Positions 1 through 7,293 of a stretch of 13,984 nt of DNA are shown here, one piece after another (positions within the stretch are counted from its first letter, which is position 1; each line of letters starts with the position of its first letter). The notes under the pieces are model-generated. The model was not told where the DNA came from. It was given only the letters and a program-made list of their open reading frames with translations, and made no database searches. The stretch is from Myxococcales bacterium (GTDB lineage Bacteria > Myxococcota_A > Bradymonadia > UBA4248): contig SFMP01000150.1 in NCBI GenBank assembly GCA_004554395.1, positions 1 to 13,984 on the forward strand, written 5' to 3'. A program made the translations under genes and the position numbers.

Positions 1-378
1 ATTCGTCGCTTCGGTGCTGCAAATCGAGTTATCGCTCAGAGCATGCGCATCGCCATCGTTGCCAGCATTTGTCGCTTCGGTGCTGCAAATCGCCTTATCG
101 CTCAGTGCATGCGCATCGCCATCGCTGCCAGCATTCGGCGCCGAGGCGTTGCAAATCGTTTTATGGCAACGTTTATCGCATTGGGCGATCCACTCGGAAC
201 AATCGCTTGGGAGATCGGCAACATGGGCGATATGGTGGCAGAAGCCTGAGATATCGATATTGTCGTGCGAGAGTTCGGCGCTAGAACAGACGAAAGGCAT
301 CCAATCGAGAGGTAATACGTCGCCATCGATCGAAGTGATTTTCTGTGCGATGTGATGCAATGCAAAAACGGCAATCAA
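1..378 (-). CDS. Cys-rich protein with tandem 22-residue repeats (3' end beyond window)
   Basis: No family recognised. On the minus strand the frame is open from a TTG at 378-376 to the left edge, giving 126 residues without a stop. The start is chosen for its ribosome binding site: AAAGAGGAG (plus 388-396, reverse complemented) lies 9 nt upstream. There are eight Cys, at about residues 31, 47, 60, 67, 71, 76, 98 and 120. The last 45 residues are a tandem repeat of 22 residues (NAGxDGDAHALSDxxICSTEAT), with DNA units at 70-135 and 4-69 differing at 5 of 66 positions. A worn third unit begins before them around ICNASAP. No clear signal peptide is visible, although the N-terminus is mildly hydrophobic. 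It lies 27 nt after the ftsH stop and in the same frame, so it is probably co-transcribed with ftsH. The regular Cys and acidic residues could suit disulfides or metal binding; that is a guess. Confidence 0.7.
   Translation of the reverse strand, partial: MIAVFALHHIAQKITSIDGDVLPLDWMPFVCSSAELSHDNIDISGFCHHIAHVADLPSDCSEWIAQCDKRCHKTICNASAPNAGSDGDAHALSDKAICSTEATNAGNDGDAHALSDNSICSTEATN
4..135. repeat. Two tandem 66-bp coding repeat units
   Basis: Units 4-69 and 70-135 match at 61 of 66 positions. They encode the 22-residue repeats of the partial minus-strand gene. A diverged third unit starts at about 136, sharing GTTGCAAATCG-type sequence before similarity fades. The array may continue beyond the left edge. 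Confidence 0.9.
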
Positions 379-405
379 CGGGCGGTTCTCCTCTTTGTTG
401 CCGAG

Positions 406-2538
406 CTAAGCACGGCCATCGTGCGATTTCGCATCGATTTCGATAGGCGGCAATTCGCTACCGCGATCGGCGGCATAATTGCCGTAATCGGGGTTATTTT
501 TGGCGACATCGTCGGGGGAGTGTGCGTTATCGTCGTTGCCATGTTTTGACGACTGATTTGGTGCATCTTTCGAGGCATTGGAACGCATTTCGTTGGCGAT
601 GAGCGCAGCCAATTTTGACTGGAAGGCGACTTTTGCGACGCGTGGTTTATCTTCTTTTTCGCGCGCTTCGCGTTCAGTACGTAGCCCTTCGATTCCCTTT
701 TCGAGCAAGATATTGACGTCTTCGATATCGAGTGTTTCGAATTCGATGAGTCCATCGGCGAGGAGTTTAATTTCATCGAGGTGTTCGGTGATGAGTCGTC
801 GAGCGAGTTCGTAACCTTCTGTCAAGAATCGCCTGACTTCGTCGTCGATCGTCTGTGCGGTACGTTCGGAATAATTTCGCGCGTGAGCGAGTTCTCTTCC
901 CAAGAACGGTTGTTCATCTTGGTCGCCGAATGCGATGGGGCCGAGTACGTCGCTCATTCCCCATTCACTGACCATTCGTTTAGCGAGTTTTGTAGCTTGT
1001 TCGAGGTCATTACCGGCGCCTGTGGTGAGTTGGTTGAAGACGATTTCTTCGACGATTCTGCCGCCCATACAGATGGCGATTCGATTGATGGCGTATCGCT
1101 TTGTGACGCACAAACGATCTTCGAGAGGGACGGAATACGTCACGCCCAGGGCACGTCCGCGCGGTACGATAGTGATCTTTTGTAGAGGGTCGACGTCGTC
1201 GGGTGTATCTTGCGAGAGTAGTAGCGTGACGAGCGCGTGCCCGGCCTCGTGATAAGCGGTCGTCTTTTTTTCGTGTTCGGTGATGACCATGCTCTTTCGC
1301 TCGCGTCCCATGGCGATTTTGTCGCGTGCCTCGATGAAATCTTTCATTTCGAGGTATTCGGCGTCGCGAGCGGCGGCGATGAGCGCGGCTTCATTGGCGA
1401 TGTTTTCGAGTTCTGCGCCCGAAGCGCCTGGTGTGAGTCGAGCGATCGTATCGAGGTCGACGTCGCGCGAAACGGGTTTATCTTTAGTATGGACTTCGAG
1501 GATACATCGTCGCCCGCGGACGTCGGGGCTTGGGACGACGACGCGGCGGTCGAATCGCCCGGGTCGGAGCAGAGCGGGGTCGAGAACGTCGGGGCGGTTT
1601 GTCGCCGCCATGACGATGATTCCGTCGTTCGCTTCAAATCCGTCCATTTCGACGAGCAATTGGTTGAGGGTTTGTTCGCGTTCGTCGTGCCCGCCGCCCA
1701 ATCCGGCGCCGCGATATCGCCCAACGGCATCGATTTCGTCGATGAAGATGATGCATCTCCCGCTTCGCTTTGCCTGATCGAAGAGCTCACGGACGCGACT
1801 TGCGCCCACGCCGACGAACATTTCGACGAAATCCGACCCCGAAATGCTATAGAACGGCACGCCAGCTTCGCCGGCAACGCCCTTGGCCAGTAGCGTTTTG
1901 CCCGTCCCTGGCGATCCCATCAACAAGACGCCTTTTGGAATGCGGCCGCCCAAGCGTTGATATTTGCCTGGATTTTTGAGGAAATCGACGATTTCGACGA
2001 GTTCGGCTTTTGCCTCGTCGATGCCGGCAATGTCGGAAAACGTGACTTTATGCTGGTCTGGCGTGAGCATTTTGCCCATCGATCGCCCAAACCCCATCGC
2101 CTTTCCGTTGCCGAATTGGGCGGTCTGGCGGAAGAAGTAAATGAAGACGCCGATGAGGAGGAGCGTGGGCAACGAAAACATGATGAGTTGCAACCAAAAT
2201 GACTCTTCTTCGGACTGTGCAAATGCATACGCGACGTGGTGTTCTTCGAGCATGTCTTGCACATCGGCATTCAAAACGCCGGTCGTTTCAAATTTTTCGG
2301 GGATTTTGACGAGTCCATCGGCCGCACCGGCAGGGTCTTCGCTAGGCTTAAACTCGCCCGTAATCCGCGAGCCTTTCGATTCGACCGATTGCACGCGGTC
2401 TTCGCGCACCGCCTGTGTAAATTCGCTATATTTGAGTTTTGTCGCTCTGTTTTGGTCGAGCGATGCCTGAGCAAATATCATGGCGATAATCATCACCGTC
2501 AGGGATATTGCAATTATCTTCGAGTAATTAAATTTCAC
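406..2538 (-). CDS. ftsH: ATP-dependent zinc metalloprotease FtsH
   Basis: Membrane-anchored hexameric AAA+ protease that extracts and degrades membrane and regulatory proteins. The 710 residues show, in order: a membrane segment at about 8-23, a periplasmic domain, and a second membrane segment at about 115-136. The AAA core follows, with Walker A GSPGTGKT (208-215), pore motif FVGVG (241-245), Walker B IIFIDEID (263-270) and the second region of homology near 314-331. The zinc site HEAGH is at 430-434, with a probable third ligand Asp511 in GAGNDLEQAT. The start is GTG with AGGA 9 nt upstream. Length is slightly above the usual 610-650 because of a hydrophilic, Asn/Asp-rich tail after about 640 that does not resemble the conserved family. 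The Cys-rich gene follows 27 nt downstream in the same frame. Family assignment is certain. Confidence 0.98.
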   Translation of the reverse strand: MKFNYSKIIAISLTVMIIAMIFAQASLDQNRATKLKYSEFTQAVREDRVQSVESKGSRITGEFKPSEDPAGAADGLVKIPEKFETTGVLNADVQDMLEEHHVAYAFAQSEEESFWLQLIMFSLPTLLLIGVFIYFFRQTAQFGNGKAMGFGRSMGKMLTPDQHKVTFSDIAGIDEAKAELVEIVDFLKNPGKYQRLGGRIPKGVLLMGSPGTGKTLLAKGVAGEAGVPFYSISGSDFVEMFVGVGASRVRELFDQAKRSGRCIIFIDEIDAVGRYRGAGLGGGHDEREQTLNQLLVEMDGFEANDGIIVMAATNRPDVLDPALLRPGRFDRRVVVPSPDVRGRRCILEVHTKDKPVSRDVDLDTIARLTPGASGAELENIANEAALIAAARDAEYLEMKDFIEARDKIAMGRERKSMVITEHEKKTTAYHEAGHALVTLLLSQDTPDDVDPLQKITIVPRGRALGVTYSVPLEDRLCVTKRYAINRIAICMGGRIVEEIVFNQLTTGAGNDLEQATKLAKRMVSEWGMSDVLGPIAFGDQDEQPFLGRELAHARNYSERTAQTIDDEVRRFLTEGYELARRLITEHLDEIKLLADGLIEFETLDIEDVNILLEKGIEGLRTEREAREKEDKPRVAKVAFQSKLAALIANEMRSNASKDAPNQSSKHGNDDNAHSPDDVAKNNPDYGNYAADRGSELPPIEIDAKSHDGRA

Positions 2539-2664
2539 GTCCAGTTATCCTGCGTCTCAACTCGCTGCGCGTCCATCGAACGCCCCTCGCGGTTTGTCCT
2601 TGCCTCTCGGGTTTCGTCATACGTCTCCGACGAGGCGCAAATTTTCCCACGAAAAAACGCACCT

Positions 2665-2694
2665 TATATAATCACCAATGGCAGATGTGCCCAA
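2665..2694 (-). promoter_or_regulatory. Possible sigma-70-type promoter for ftsH
   Basis: On the minus strand TTGGGC (plus 2689-2694) is followed 18 nt later by TATATA (plus 2665-2670). Shifting by one base gives TTATAT with a 17-nt spacer. It would leave a leader of about 120 nt before the GTG. This is a pattern match only. Confidence 0.3.
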
Positions 2695-2758
2695 AGTTTT
2701 TTTTTATTTTGTCGATCGTGCACTACCATTACGCACATACACCTACATGCGCTCCATC

Positions 2759-2797
2759 AATGGATAACGCACAAATGCGAATTTTATTCTATCCATT
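2759..2797 (-). terminator. Nested hairpin just after plsC; weak terminator candidate
   Basis: AATGGATA (2759-2766) pairs with TATCCATT (2790-2797), and an inner CGCA/TGCG stem (2768-2771 with 2776-2779) sits in the loop. The structure begins 2 nt after the plsC stop codon. No T-run follows on the minus strand, so it could equally be a 3'-end stabiliser or chance. Confidence 0.3.
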
Positions 2798-2799
2798 CA

Positions 2800-3510
2800 T
2801 CACTCTTTCGAACCGAGAGCGGCCTCGACGGCTTTTTTCGTATCCAGTGCGAGCGTTTCGGCGGCGGATCGTTCGTCGCTGGGGTTCATAGGCGGAGCGA
2901 TGGGGGCCAATAGTTCGAGTTTGCATTTGCCGGGGCGGATGGCAATCCCCGTCTTCGGCATGGCCTCGAATGTGCCGTGAATCGCGACGGGGATAATTGG
3001 TACTTGCATTTGTATGGCGTTGAAAAACGCGCCTAATTTGAAGTCGTGCATGGCGCCATCGGGTGTTCGCGTCCCTTCTGGGAACATGAAAACCGACGCA
3101 CCTTCGGCGATAGCCGCCCCGATATCGTCGCGAATTTGTCGATTTCTGTCGTGAGCATTTTTGCCGCGATAGACGCGAATGTGTTTTTCGCGCTGCAAGA
3201 TCCGCCCGATATAAGGCGCACGAAACAGCCCCGACTTCGCCAAAATCCTCAAATCCGTATCGAAAAACGCGCAAATCAGCAGTGCATCGAGCATACTGGC
3301 GTGATTGGCGACGAAAATCGCCGGCGGCAATGCGGCAATTTCGTCGTGCGTGGGCCCCTCGATTTCAATGCCGACATCTTGCAAAAAACGCCGTGAATAC
3401 AACTGCTTAATCGCCTGCGTCGGCTTTCCCTCGGGCGTCGCTTTGTATTCTCGCAAGCACGCCGTCGCTTGTTTCAAAAATGCAGAAATATTGTGAATCG
3501 TCGTTGGCAT
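2800..3510 (-). CDS. plsC: 1-acyl-sn-glycerol-3-phosphate acyltransferase family protein
   Basis: Likely transfers an acyl chain to lysophosphatidic acid to give phosphatidic acid at the inner membrane face, the step before CDP-diacylglycerol. The 236 residues hold the family's catalytic NHASMLD block (HX4D: His70, Asp75) and the substrate-binding FPEGTRTPDG block at 143-152. A VPIIPVAIHGT strand comes near 170-180, as in PlsC proteins. No membrane helix is obvious at the N-terminus, so it may be monotopic. The ATG at 3510 has GAGGA 7 nt upstream. Together with pgsA on the same strand it makes a phospholipid synthesis pair, but a 392-nt repeat-filled gap separates them, so they need not share a transcript. 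Other lysophospholipid acyltransferases share these motifs, so the exact substrate is inferred. Confidence 0.92.
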   Translation of the reverse strand: MPTTIHNISAFLKQATACLREYKATPEGKPTQAIKQLYSRRFLQDVGIEIEGPTHDEIAALPPAIFVANHASMLDALLICAFFDTDLRILAKSGLFRAPYIGRILQREKHIRVYRGKNAHDRNRQIRDDIGAAIAEGASVFMFPEGTRTPDGAMHDFKLGAFFNAIQMQVPIIPVAIHGTFEAMPKTGIAIRPGKCKLELLAPIAPPMNPSDERSAAETLALDTKKAVEAALGSKE

Positions 3511-3600
3511 TGCAGAATCCTCGTTGGGTGTTGAATAATATTCGGTGTTTAATGCTGTTTATCGAATTTCGCGCATATCGCATTGATGCACATCGATGAG

Positions 3601-3745
3601 CGCCACCTATTGCCCTGTGGGCAATACGGTGTCGGCTACGCTATTGCCCTATGGGCAATACGCTCCGCTTTTGAATCGCCACCTATTGCCCTGTGGGCAA
3701 TACGGTGTCGGCTACGCTATTGCCCTATGGGCAATACGCTCCGCT
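3601..3745. repeat. Two 69-nt direct repeats, each with two short hairpins
   Basis: Copies at 3601-3669 and 3677-3745 appear identical and are separated by 7 nt. Each has a hairpin with stem TATTGCCC/GGGCAATA and loop TGT (cores at 3608-3626 and 3684-3702). The first hairpin is extended by CACC/GGTG with one unpaired C between stems (3604-3631 and 3680-3707). A second hairpin has the same stem with loop TAT (3642-3660 and 3718-3736). Short open frames across it are by-products of the repeat. Related elements lie at 9561-9809 in the opposite orientation. Confidence 0.9.
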
Positions 3746-3749
3746 GGCG

Positions 3750-3791
3750 CGGCTATGTGCTCGCTGCTGTCGCGGCTTGCGCGCATACGCC
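3750..3791. repeat. Flank segment shared, inverted, with 9601-9634
   Basis: CGGCTATGTGCTCG (3750-3763) and CGCGCATACGCC (3780-3791) are the exact reverse complements of 9621-9634 and 9601-9612. Order is conserved and spacing differs (16 nt here, 8 nt there). This ties the two intergenic repeat fields together as copies of one compound element. The rest of the gap to 3902 shows no gene or clear terminator. Confidence 0.75.
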
Positions 3792-3902
3792 GCGCTCATT
3801 TGGGCTGAATCGATCGCCCAAAAGCGTCTGTTTTTTGAGCGATATTTTGCGATTTCTCAAGCCAATTTGATCGTCTACTGTCCGAAAAGATGGCTCGTGC
3901 GA

Positions 3903-4589
3903 TCAGGTGGTTTCTTTTTTGTCGAGAGCTCGTAGGAATCCGACGAAGTATTGGATTGCACTAATGACGCTAATGAACACACTTAATACGAGGAGAACGA
4001 GCCCGACCCGATGAAAATTCATCGTCGTTTCGAAACCGAAGAATTTAATTGGGTAGGTATAGTGCACGAGCAAGCCGACGATCCCGACGAGTTGTAGTGC
4101 CGTTTTGAGTTTTCCTCCCGATCCGGCGGCGATGACGAGTCCTTCGCCGACGGCGATTTGTCGCAATCCTTGAACGGCGAGTTCGCGCGTCAAGATGACG
4201 ATGGGAATCCACGAAGCGAGCCATCCCATGGCGGCGAGTTGGACGGTAGCCGCCATGACCATGAGTTTATCGGCGAGTGGATCGAGGAATTTTCCAGTGA
4301 CGGAAACGAGGTTGAGTTTTCGTGCGAGGTATCCGTCGAAGAAATCGGAGATAGCGGCGATCGAGAAGGCGGCGACAGAAAGCAGGCAATAGAAAGGTGT
4401 TTTCATAGCCAAGCATACGACGACAAACGGAATGAAAACGATGCGTATCATCGTGATGGAATTGGGGATGTTGAAGAGGTCGCGTTTAATCGTCGAACTG
4501 AGTTTTTGTCGTGTTTCTTTTTGTGTCGTATTTTTTCTGACCCTAAAGGCGCCGAATCGTCGAGGTCGCTTATTCTTTTGAAGATTCAT
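3903..4589 (-). CDS. pgsA: CDP-diacylglycerol-glycerol-3-phosphate 3-phosphatidyltransferase
   Basis: Membrane enzyme that joins CDP-diacylglycerol and glycerol-3-phosphate to make phosphatidylglycerophosphate, the committed step to phosphatidylglycerol. The CDP-alcohol phosphotransferase signature is complete: Asp82, then DGYLAR (85-90), Gly99, Asp103 and Asp107 in GKFLDPLADK. Hydrophobic helices fall near 48-61, 66-80, 108-134, 165-177 and 196-216. The usual family N-terminus (NIPNSITMIRI) begins only at residue 40. It is preceded by a basic, Lys/Arg-rich extension that most PgsA proteins lack. The ATG at 4589 is chosen because GGA lies 10 nt upstream. An in-frame ATG at 4646 would add 19 residues and has no better site. 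Divergently placed from the kinase gene. Confidence 0.93.
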   Translation of the reverse strand: MNLQKNKRPRRFGAFRVRKNTTQKETRQKLSSTIKRDLFNIPNSITMIRIVFIPFVVVCLAMKTPFYCLLSVAAFSIAAISDFFDGYLARKLNLVSVTGKFLDPLADKLMVMAATVQLAAMGWLASWIPIVILTRELAVQGLRQIAVGEGLVIAAGSGGKLKTALQLVGIVGLLVHYTYPIKFFGFETTMNFHRVGLVLLVLSVFISVISAIQYFVGFLRALDKKETT

Positions 4590-4744
4590 CGAATAGATTT
4601 CCGTTTCTAGAGATAAAATTCTACTCCTAGGCGCGAGTAATCGCATTGCGCCCGCGAGCCTGCGAGATACACCGCATTGGAATAATGCGCAATATCATAT
4701 TAAATGGATTGTGTGTGATCGAATCGTCGAGATTGCTTTGAGTG

Positions 4745-4774
4745 TTGGCATAAAACGCAATTTTGTGCTAGGTT
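4745..4774 (+). promoter_or_regulatory. Candidate promoter for the kinase gene
   Basis: TTGGCA (4745-4750, five of six to consensus) lies 18 nt before TAGGTT (4769-4774), which is preceded by TGC as in extended -10 promoters. It is 92 nt upstream of the kinase ATG. A sigma-54 reading fails because GG and GC are 8 nt apart, not 10. Confidence 0.4.
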
Positions 4775-4865
4775 GCGCCGGCGCATGTGTAAGTGCAATT
4801 TCGAACAATCGAAACGGCTTTGCATTTGTTCATCCTGGACCCTAGAAGGCGAATAAGAAACAACG

Positions 4866-6959
4866 ATGAAACAACCAGAACCTTTTGGAAAATTCCTTTT
4901 ATACGGTCAAGTAGCCGTAGGCGGCATGGCAGAAATCTACAAGGCGCGTTATGCCGATGCGTCGATGCCGCAAGTCGATATAGCGCTCAAACGCATATTG
5001 CCGTCCTATACCGAAGACGAAGGTTTCGTGACGATGTTCAAAGACGAGGGCAATATAGCGCTTCGTCTCAAGCATCCGAATATCGTCAACATTTACGAAG
5101 TCGGCGAGGTCAATAACGACTGGTATATAGCGATGGAGTTCATCTATGGCTCCGATCTTCGCGTTTTGGGCGATGCTTGCGAGAAGTACAAGAAGCGCTT
5201 CACGAATACGCAAATCGCGCGGATCGTATGTGAAACGGCGAAAGCGCTTGATTATGCCCATGCGTGTACCGATGCCAACGGCACGCCGCTCAACATCGTG
5301 CATCGCGACTGTACGCCGCATAACATCATGGTGAGCCACGATAACACGATAAAATTGATGGACTTTGGCATTGCCAAGGCGGCATCGCGAGCGACGAAGA
5401 CGCGCGTCGGCACGGTCAAGGGCAAGAGCAGTTACATGAGCCCCGAACAGGCGCGTGGCAAACAACTCGATGGTCGCAGCGATATGTTTACGCTCGGCAC
5501 GGTTGCTTGGGAAATGCTCACTGGATATCGTTTGTTCAAGGCGAGTAGCGATTTCGAAATTTTGTCGAAAGTGCTCAAACAGCAGATCATCCATCCGTCG
5601 GATTTGGATTCGAATGTGCCGCGCGATTTGGGCGATATCATCATGAAGACGCTCGAGCGCGACCGCGATATGCGTTATTCGACGTGTGGCGGCTTAGCCG
5701 ATGCGCTCGAGCAATGGATTGCGATAAATGGCGATGGTTCGGATTCGCGCTTGGGCGAAACGTGCATGGCGTTGACGAATAAAAAAGGTCATACGATTGC
5801 GGAATTGCCCGATTATACGCGTGGTCAGTCGTTGTATCGCTATGACGAAGATCGCGACGAAAAGTTCGTGCCCATTTCGGATGCGCCGCGTCAGACGCTT
5901 CCGCACAGCCCAGGGATGGCGGCTCCTGGGATGGGTGCGCAACCGGCGGCCGAATTGCCGCCTGCGGCGGCTCCGGCAACGATGATGCAACAGCCTGGCT
6001 ACGGCTTGCCGCCCGTTATGACGCCCGCCATGCCGCAACGCGTTCCCGTCATCTACGTCTTGGCATATATCGTTTTGGGCATCGTGTCGGCGTTACTCAT
6101 CGCCTATGTCGTGTGGCCCAAAGAGAAAACAGAAGCTAAAGAAGTTGCATTTGAGCTTCCCGAAGCGCGTTTGAACTTCAAGGCGCAGCCCGGAGCCATG
6201 AAGATTATCGTCAATGGCAAGGAATTGCTCTCCGAAAGCGGTGAATACGCCAAAACGCCTTATTATTCCTATAAAAGCCGCATCGGCGATAAGGTGACAG
6301 TGACGTTCGAAAACACGGGATTCGCGCCCGTGACGGTCGAACGCGATGTCGTTTTCCCGCAACAAGATATCGAAGTCACCATGTTGACGACGGAAGAAGC
6401 TGCTTTGGCGCAGTTGACATCGGTTCCCAAGATCGTCATCGATTCGGATCCCGAAGGCGCGAAGATCAAGGTCAACGGCGAGAGCAAGGGCAAAGCTCCT
6501 GTCACGCTCGAGAACGTCGATTTTGGTCGGGAATTGCGCATCGAAGCGAGCCTCGACGATCACCTCAACGCCACCGAAACGTATATTGCCAGCCGCGATT
6601 CGAAGCGCGAGTTGAAATTGACGCTCGAAGAGGGAACGCAGAAAACCGCCCATCAGGCGGCGTCCGAGCATAAATCTAAGACGGTTGCCAAAAAAGACGT
6701 GTCGAAGAAATCGCCATCGGCGGCTAAAGTCGCCTCGGGCGTCGGCAAGATATCGGTCAAGGCAAAGCCTTGGGGCGTCGTTTCGATCGACGGATCGCGC
6801 GTCGGGAATACGCCAAAGACGCAAGAGGTCAAATCGGGAACGCATAAAGTCGAAATCCACTTGCCCAATAAGAATCTCAGGGTCAATAAGTCGGTCGTCG
6901 TAAAACCCAACCAAACTGTGAACGTAGGTTACGACTTCAATGCCGGGAAGTGGATGTAA
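4866..6959 (+). CDS. Transmembrane Ser/Thr protein kinase with C-terminal PEGA-like repeats
   Basis: Signalling kinase of the bacterial Hanks type. The cytoplasmic kinase domain (about 7-285) has a glycine-rich loop GQVAVGGMAEIYK, Lys42 in IALKR, Glu61, the catalytic loop HRDCTPHN (Asp148, Asn153), DFG at 166-168 and SPEQ at 192-195. All key catalytic residues are present, so it should be active. A Pro/Ala/Met-rich linker (about 340-390) leads to one membrane helix at about 394-417. Outside it are PEGA-like modules near 520-585 and 627-690, joined by a Lys/Ser-rich spacer (about 590-622). PEGA domains are thought to bind surface or envelope components, so an envelope-sensing role is an inference. 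The ATG at 4866 lacks a clear ribosome binding site; AAGG lies about 17 nt upstream. Its last codons overlap the CcmE-like gene by 20 nt, implying co-transcription. Confidence 0.95.
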   Translation: MKQPEPFGKFLLYGQVAVGGMAEIYKARYADASMPQVDIALKRILPSYTEDEGFVTMFKDEGNIALRLKHPNIVNIYEVGEVNNDWYIAMEFIYGSDLRVLGDACEKYKKRFTNTQIARIVCETAKALDYAHACTDANGTPLNIVHRDCTPHNIMVSHDNTIKLMDFGIAKAASRATKTRVGTVKGKSSYMSPEQARGKQLDGRSDMFTLGTVAWEMLTGYRLFKASSDFEILSKVLKQQIIHPSDLDSNVPRDLGDIIMKTLERDRDMRYSTCGGLADALEQWIAINGDGSDSRLGETCMALTNKKGHTIAELPDYTRGQSLYRYDEDRDEKFVPISDAPRQTLPHSPGMAAPGMGAQPAAELPPAAAPATMMQQPGYGLPPVMTPAMPQRVPVIYVLAYIVLGIVSALLIAYVVWPKEKTEAKEVAFELPEARLNFKAQPGAMKIIVNGKELLSESGEYAKTPYYSYKSRIGDKVTVTFENTGFAPVTVERDVVFPQQDIEVTMLTTEEAALAQLTSVPKIVIDSDPEGAKIKVNGESKGKAPVTLENVDFGRELRIEASLDDHLNATETYIASRDSKRELKLTLEEGTQKTAHQAASEHKSKTVAKKDVSKKSPSAAKVASGVGKISVKAKPWGVVSIDGSRVGNTPKTQEVKSGTHKVEIHLPNKNLRVNKSVVVKPNQTVNVGYDFNAGKWM

Positions 6960-7287
6960 AACGCTCTGGATATCGTTGCTCTTGGCGATCTTTTTTATCG
7001 TTTTGACGATCGCCTTGAGCCTATTATCCGGGCCATATACGGTTTCGGTAGCCGAGGCGAAAGCCTCGGCACAAGGGGCTTGGCGCATCGATGCCACTGT
7101 TGAGGCCATCGCTTTGCAGCCTCACTTCGCCGAACTCTCGCTTTGTAGTGACGGCGTTTGCATGACGGCTCGTGCGCCACTTTCTGCGTCGACGCGGATC
7201 AAACTCGGGCGCGATGTCGTCGTCAAAGGCGCATTTGTCGGTGGCGTTTTTGAGATCGAATCGATCTTGACGCGTTGTCGGGAGTAG
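6940..7287 (+). CDS. CcmE-like haem chaperone domain protein, short
   Basis: Probable member of the CcmE family, which carries haem covalently in the periplasm for cytochrome c maturation. The 115 residues have an N-terminal membrane anchor (about 9-29) followed by an all-beta stretch that fits the CcmE OB fold. The best match is at the end: GRDVVVKGAFVGGVFEIESIL aligns with the family's GxxVVVxGxL..GxFxAxxxL. The family then has a haem-binding His (HxxxY) or Cys (CxxxY). Here Cys113 falls at that place in LTRCRE, and the protein stops two residues later, so the Tyr and tail are absent. ATG 6940 overlaps the kinase gene by 20 nt; AGG lies about 11 nt upstream. The CcmF-like gene starts 6 nt after it. 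The assignment rests on weak similarity plus context. Confidence 0.65.
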   Translation: MPGSGCKTLWISLLLAIFFIVLTIALSLLSGPYTVSVAEAKASAQGAWRIDATVEAIALQPHFAELSLCSDGVCMTARAPLSASTRIKLGRDVVVKGAFVGGVFEIESILTRCRE

Positions 7288-7293
7288 ATTGCC

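Noticed and set aside
1237..1893. Long plus-strand open frame opposite ftsH
   Set aside because: It is the antisense of the AAA domain of a clearly real gene, and its length follows from that gene's codon bias; the product resembles nothing.
3583..3870. Short plus-strand frames across the 69-nt repeats
   Set aside because: Three overlapping frames are all open because of the repeat; none has a ribosome binding site or resembles a protein.
4745..4760. Sigma-54 promoter before the kinase gene
   Set aside because: The GG and GC elements are 8 nt apart instead of the 10 required; a sigma-70 reading fits better.
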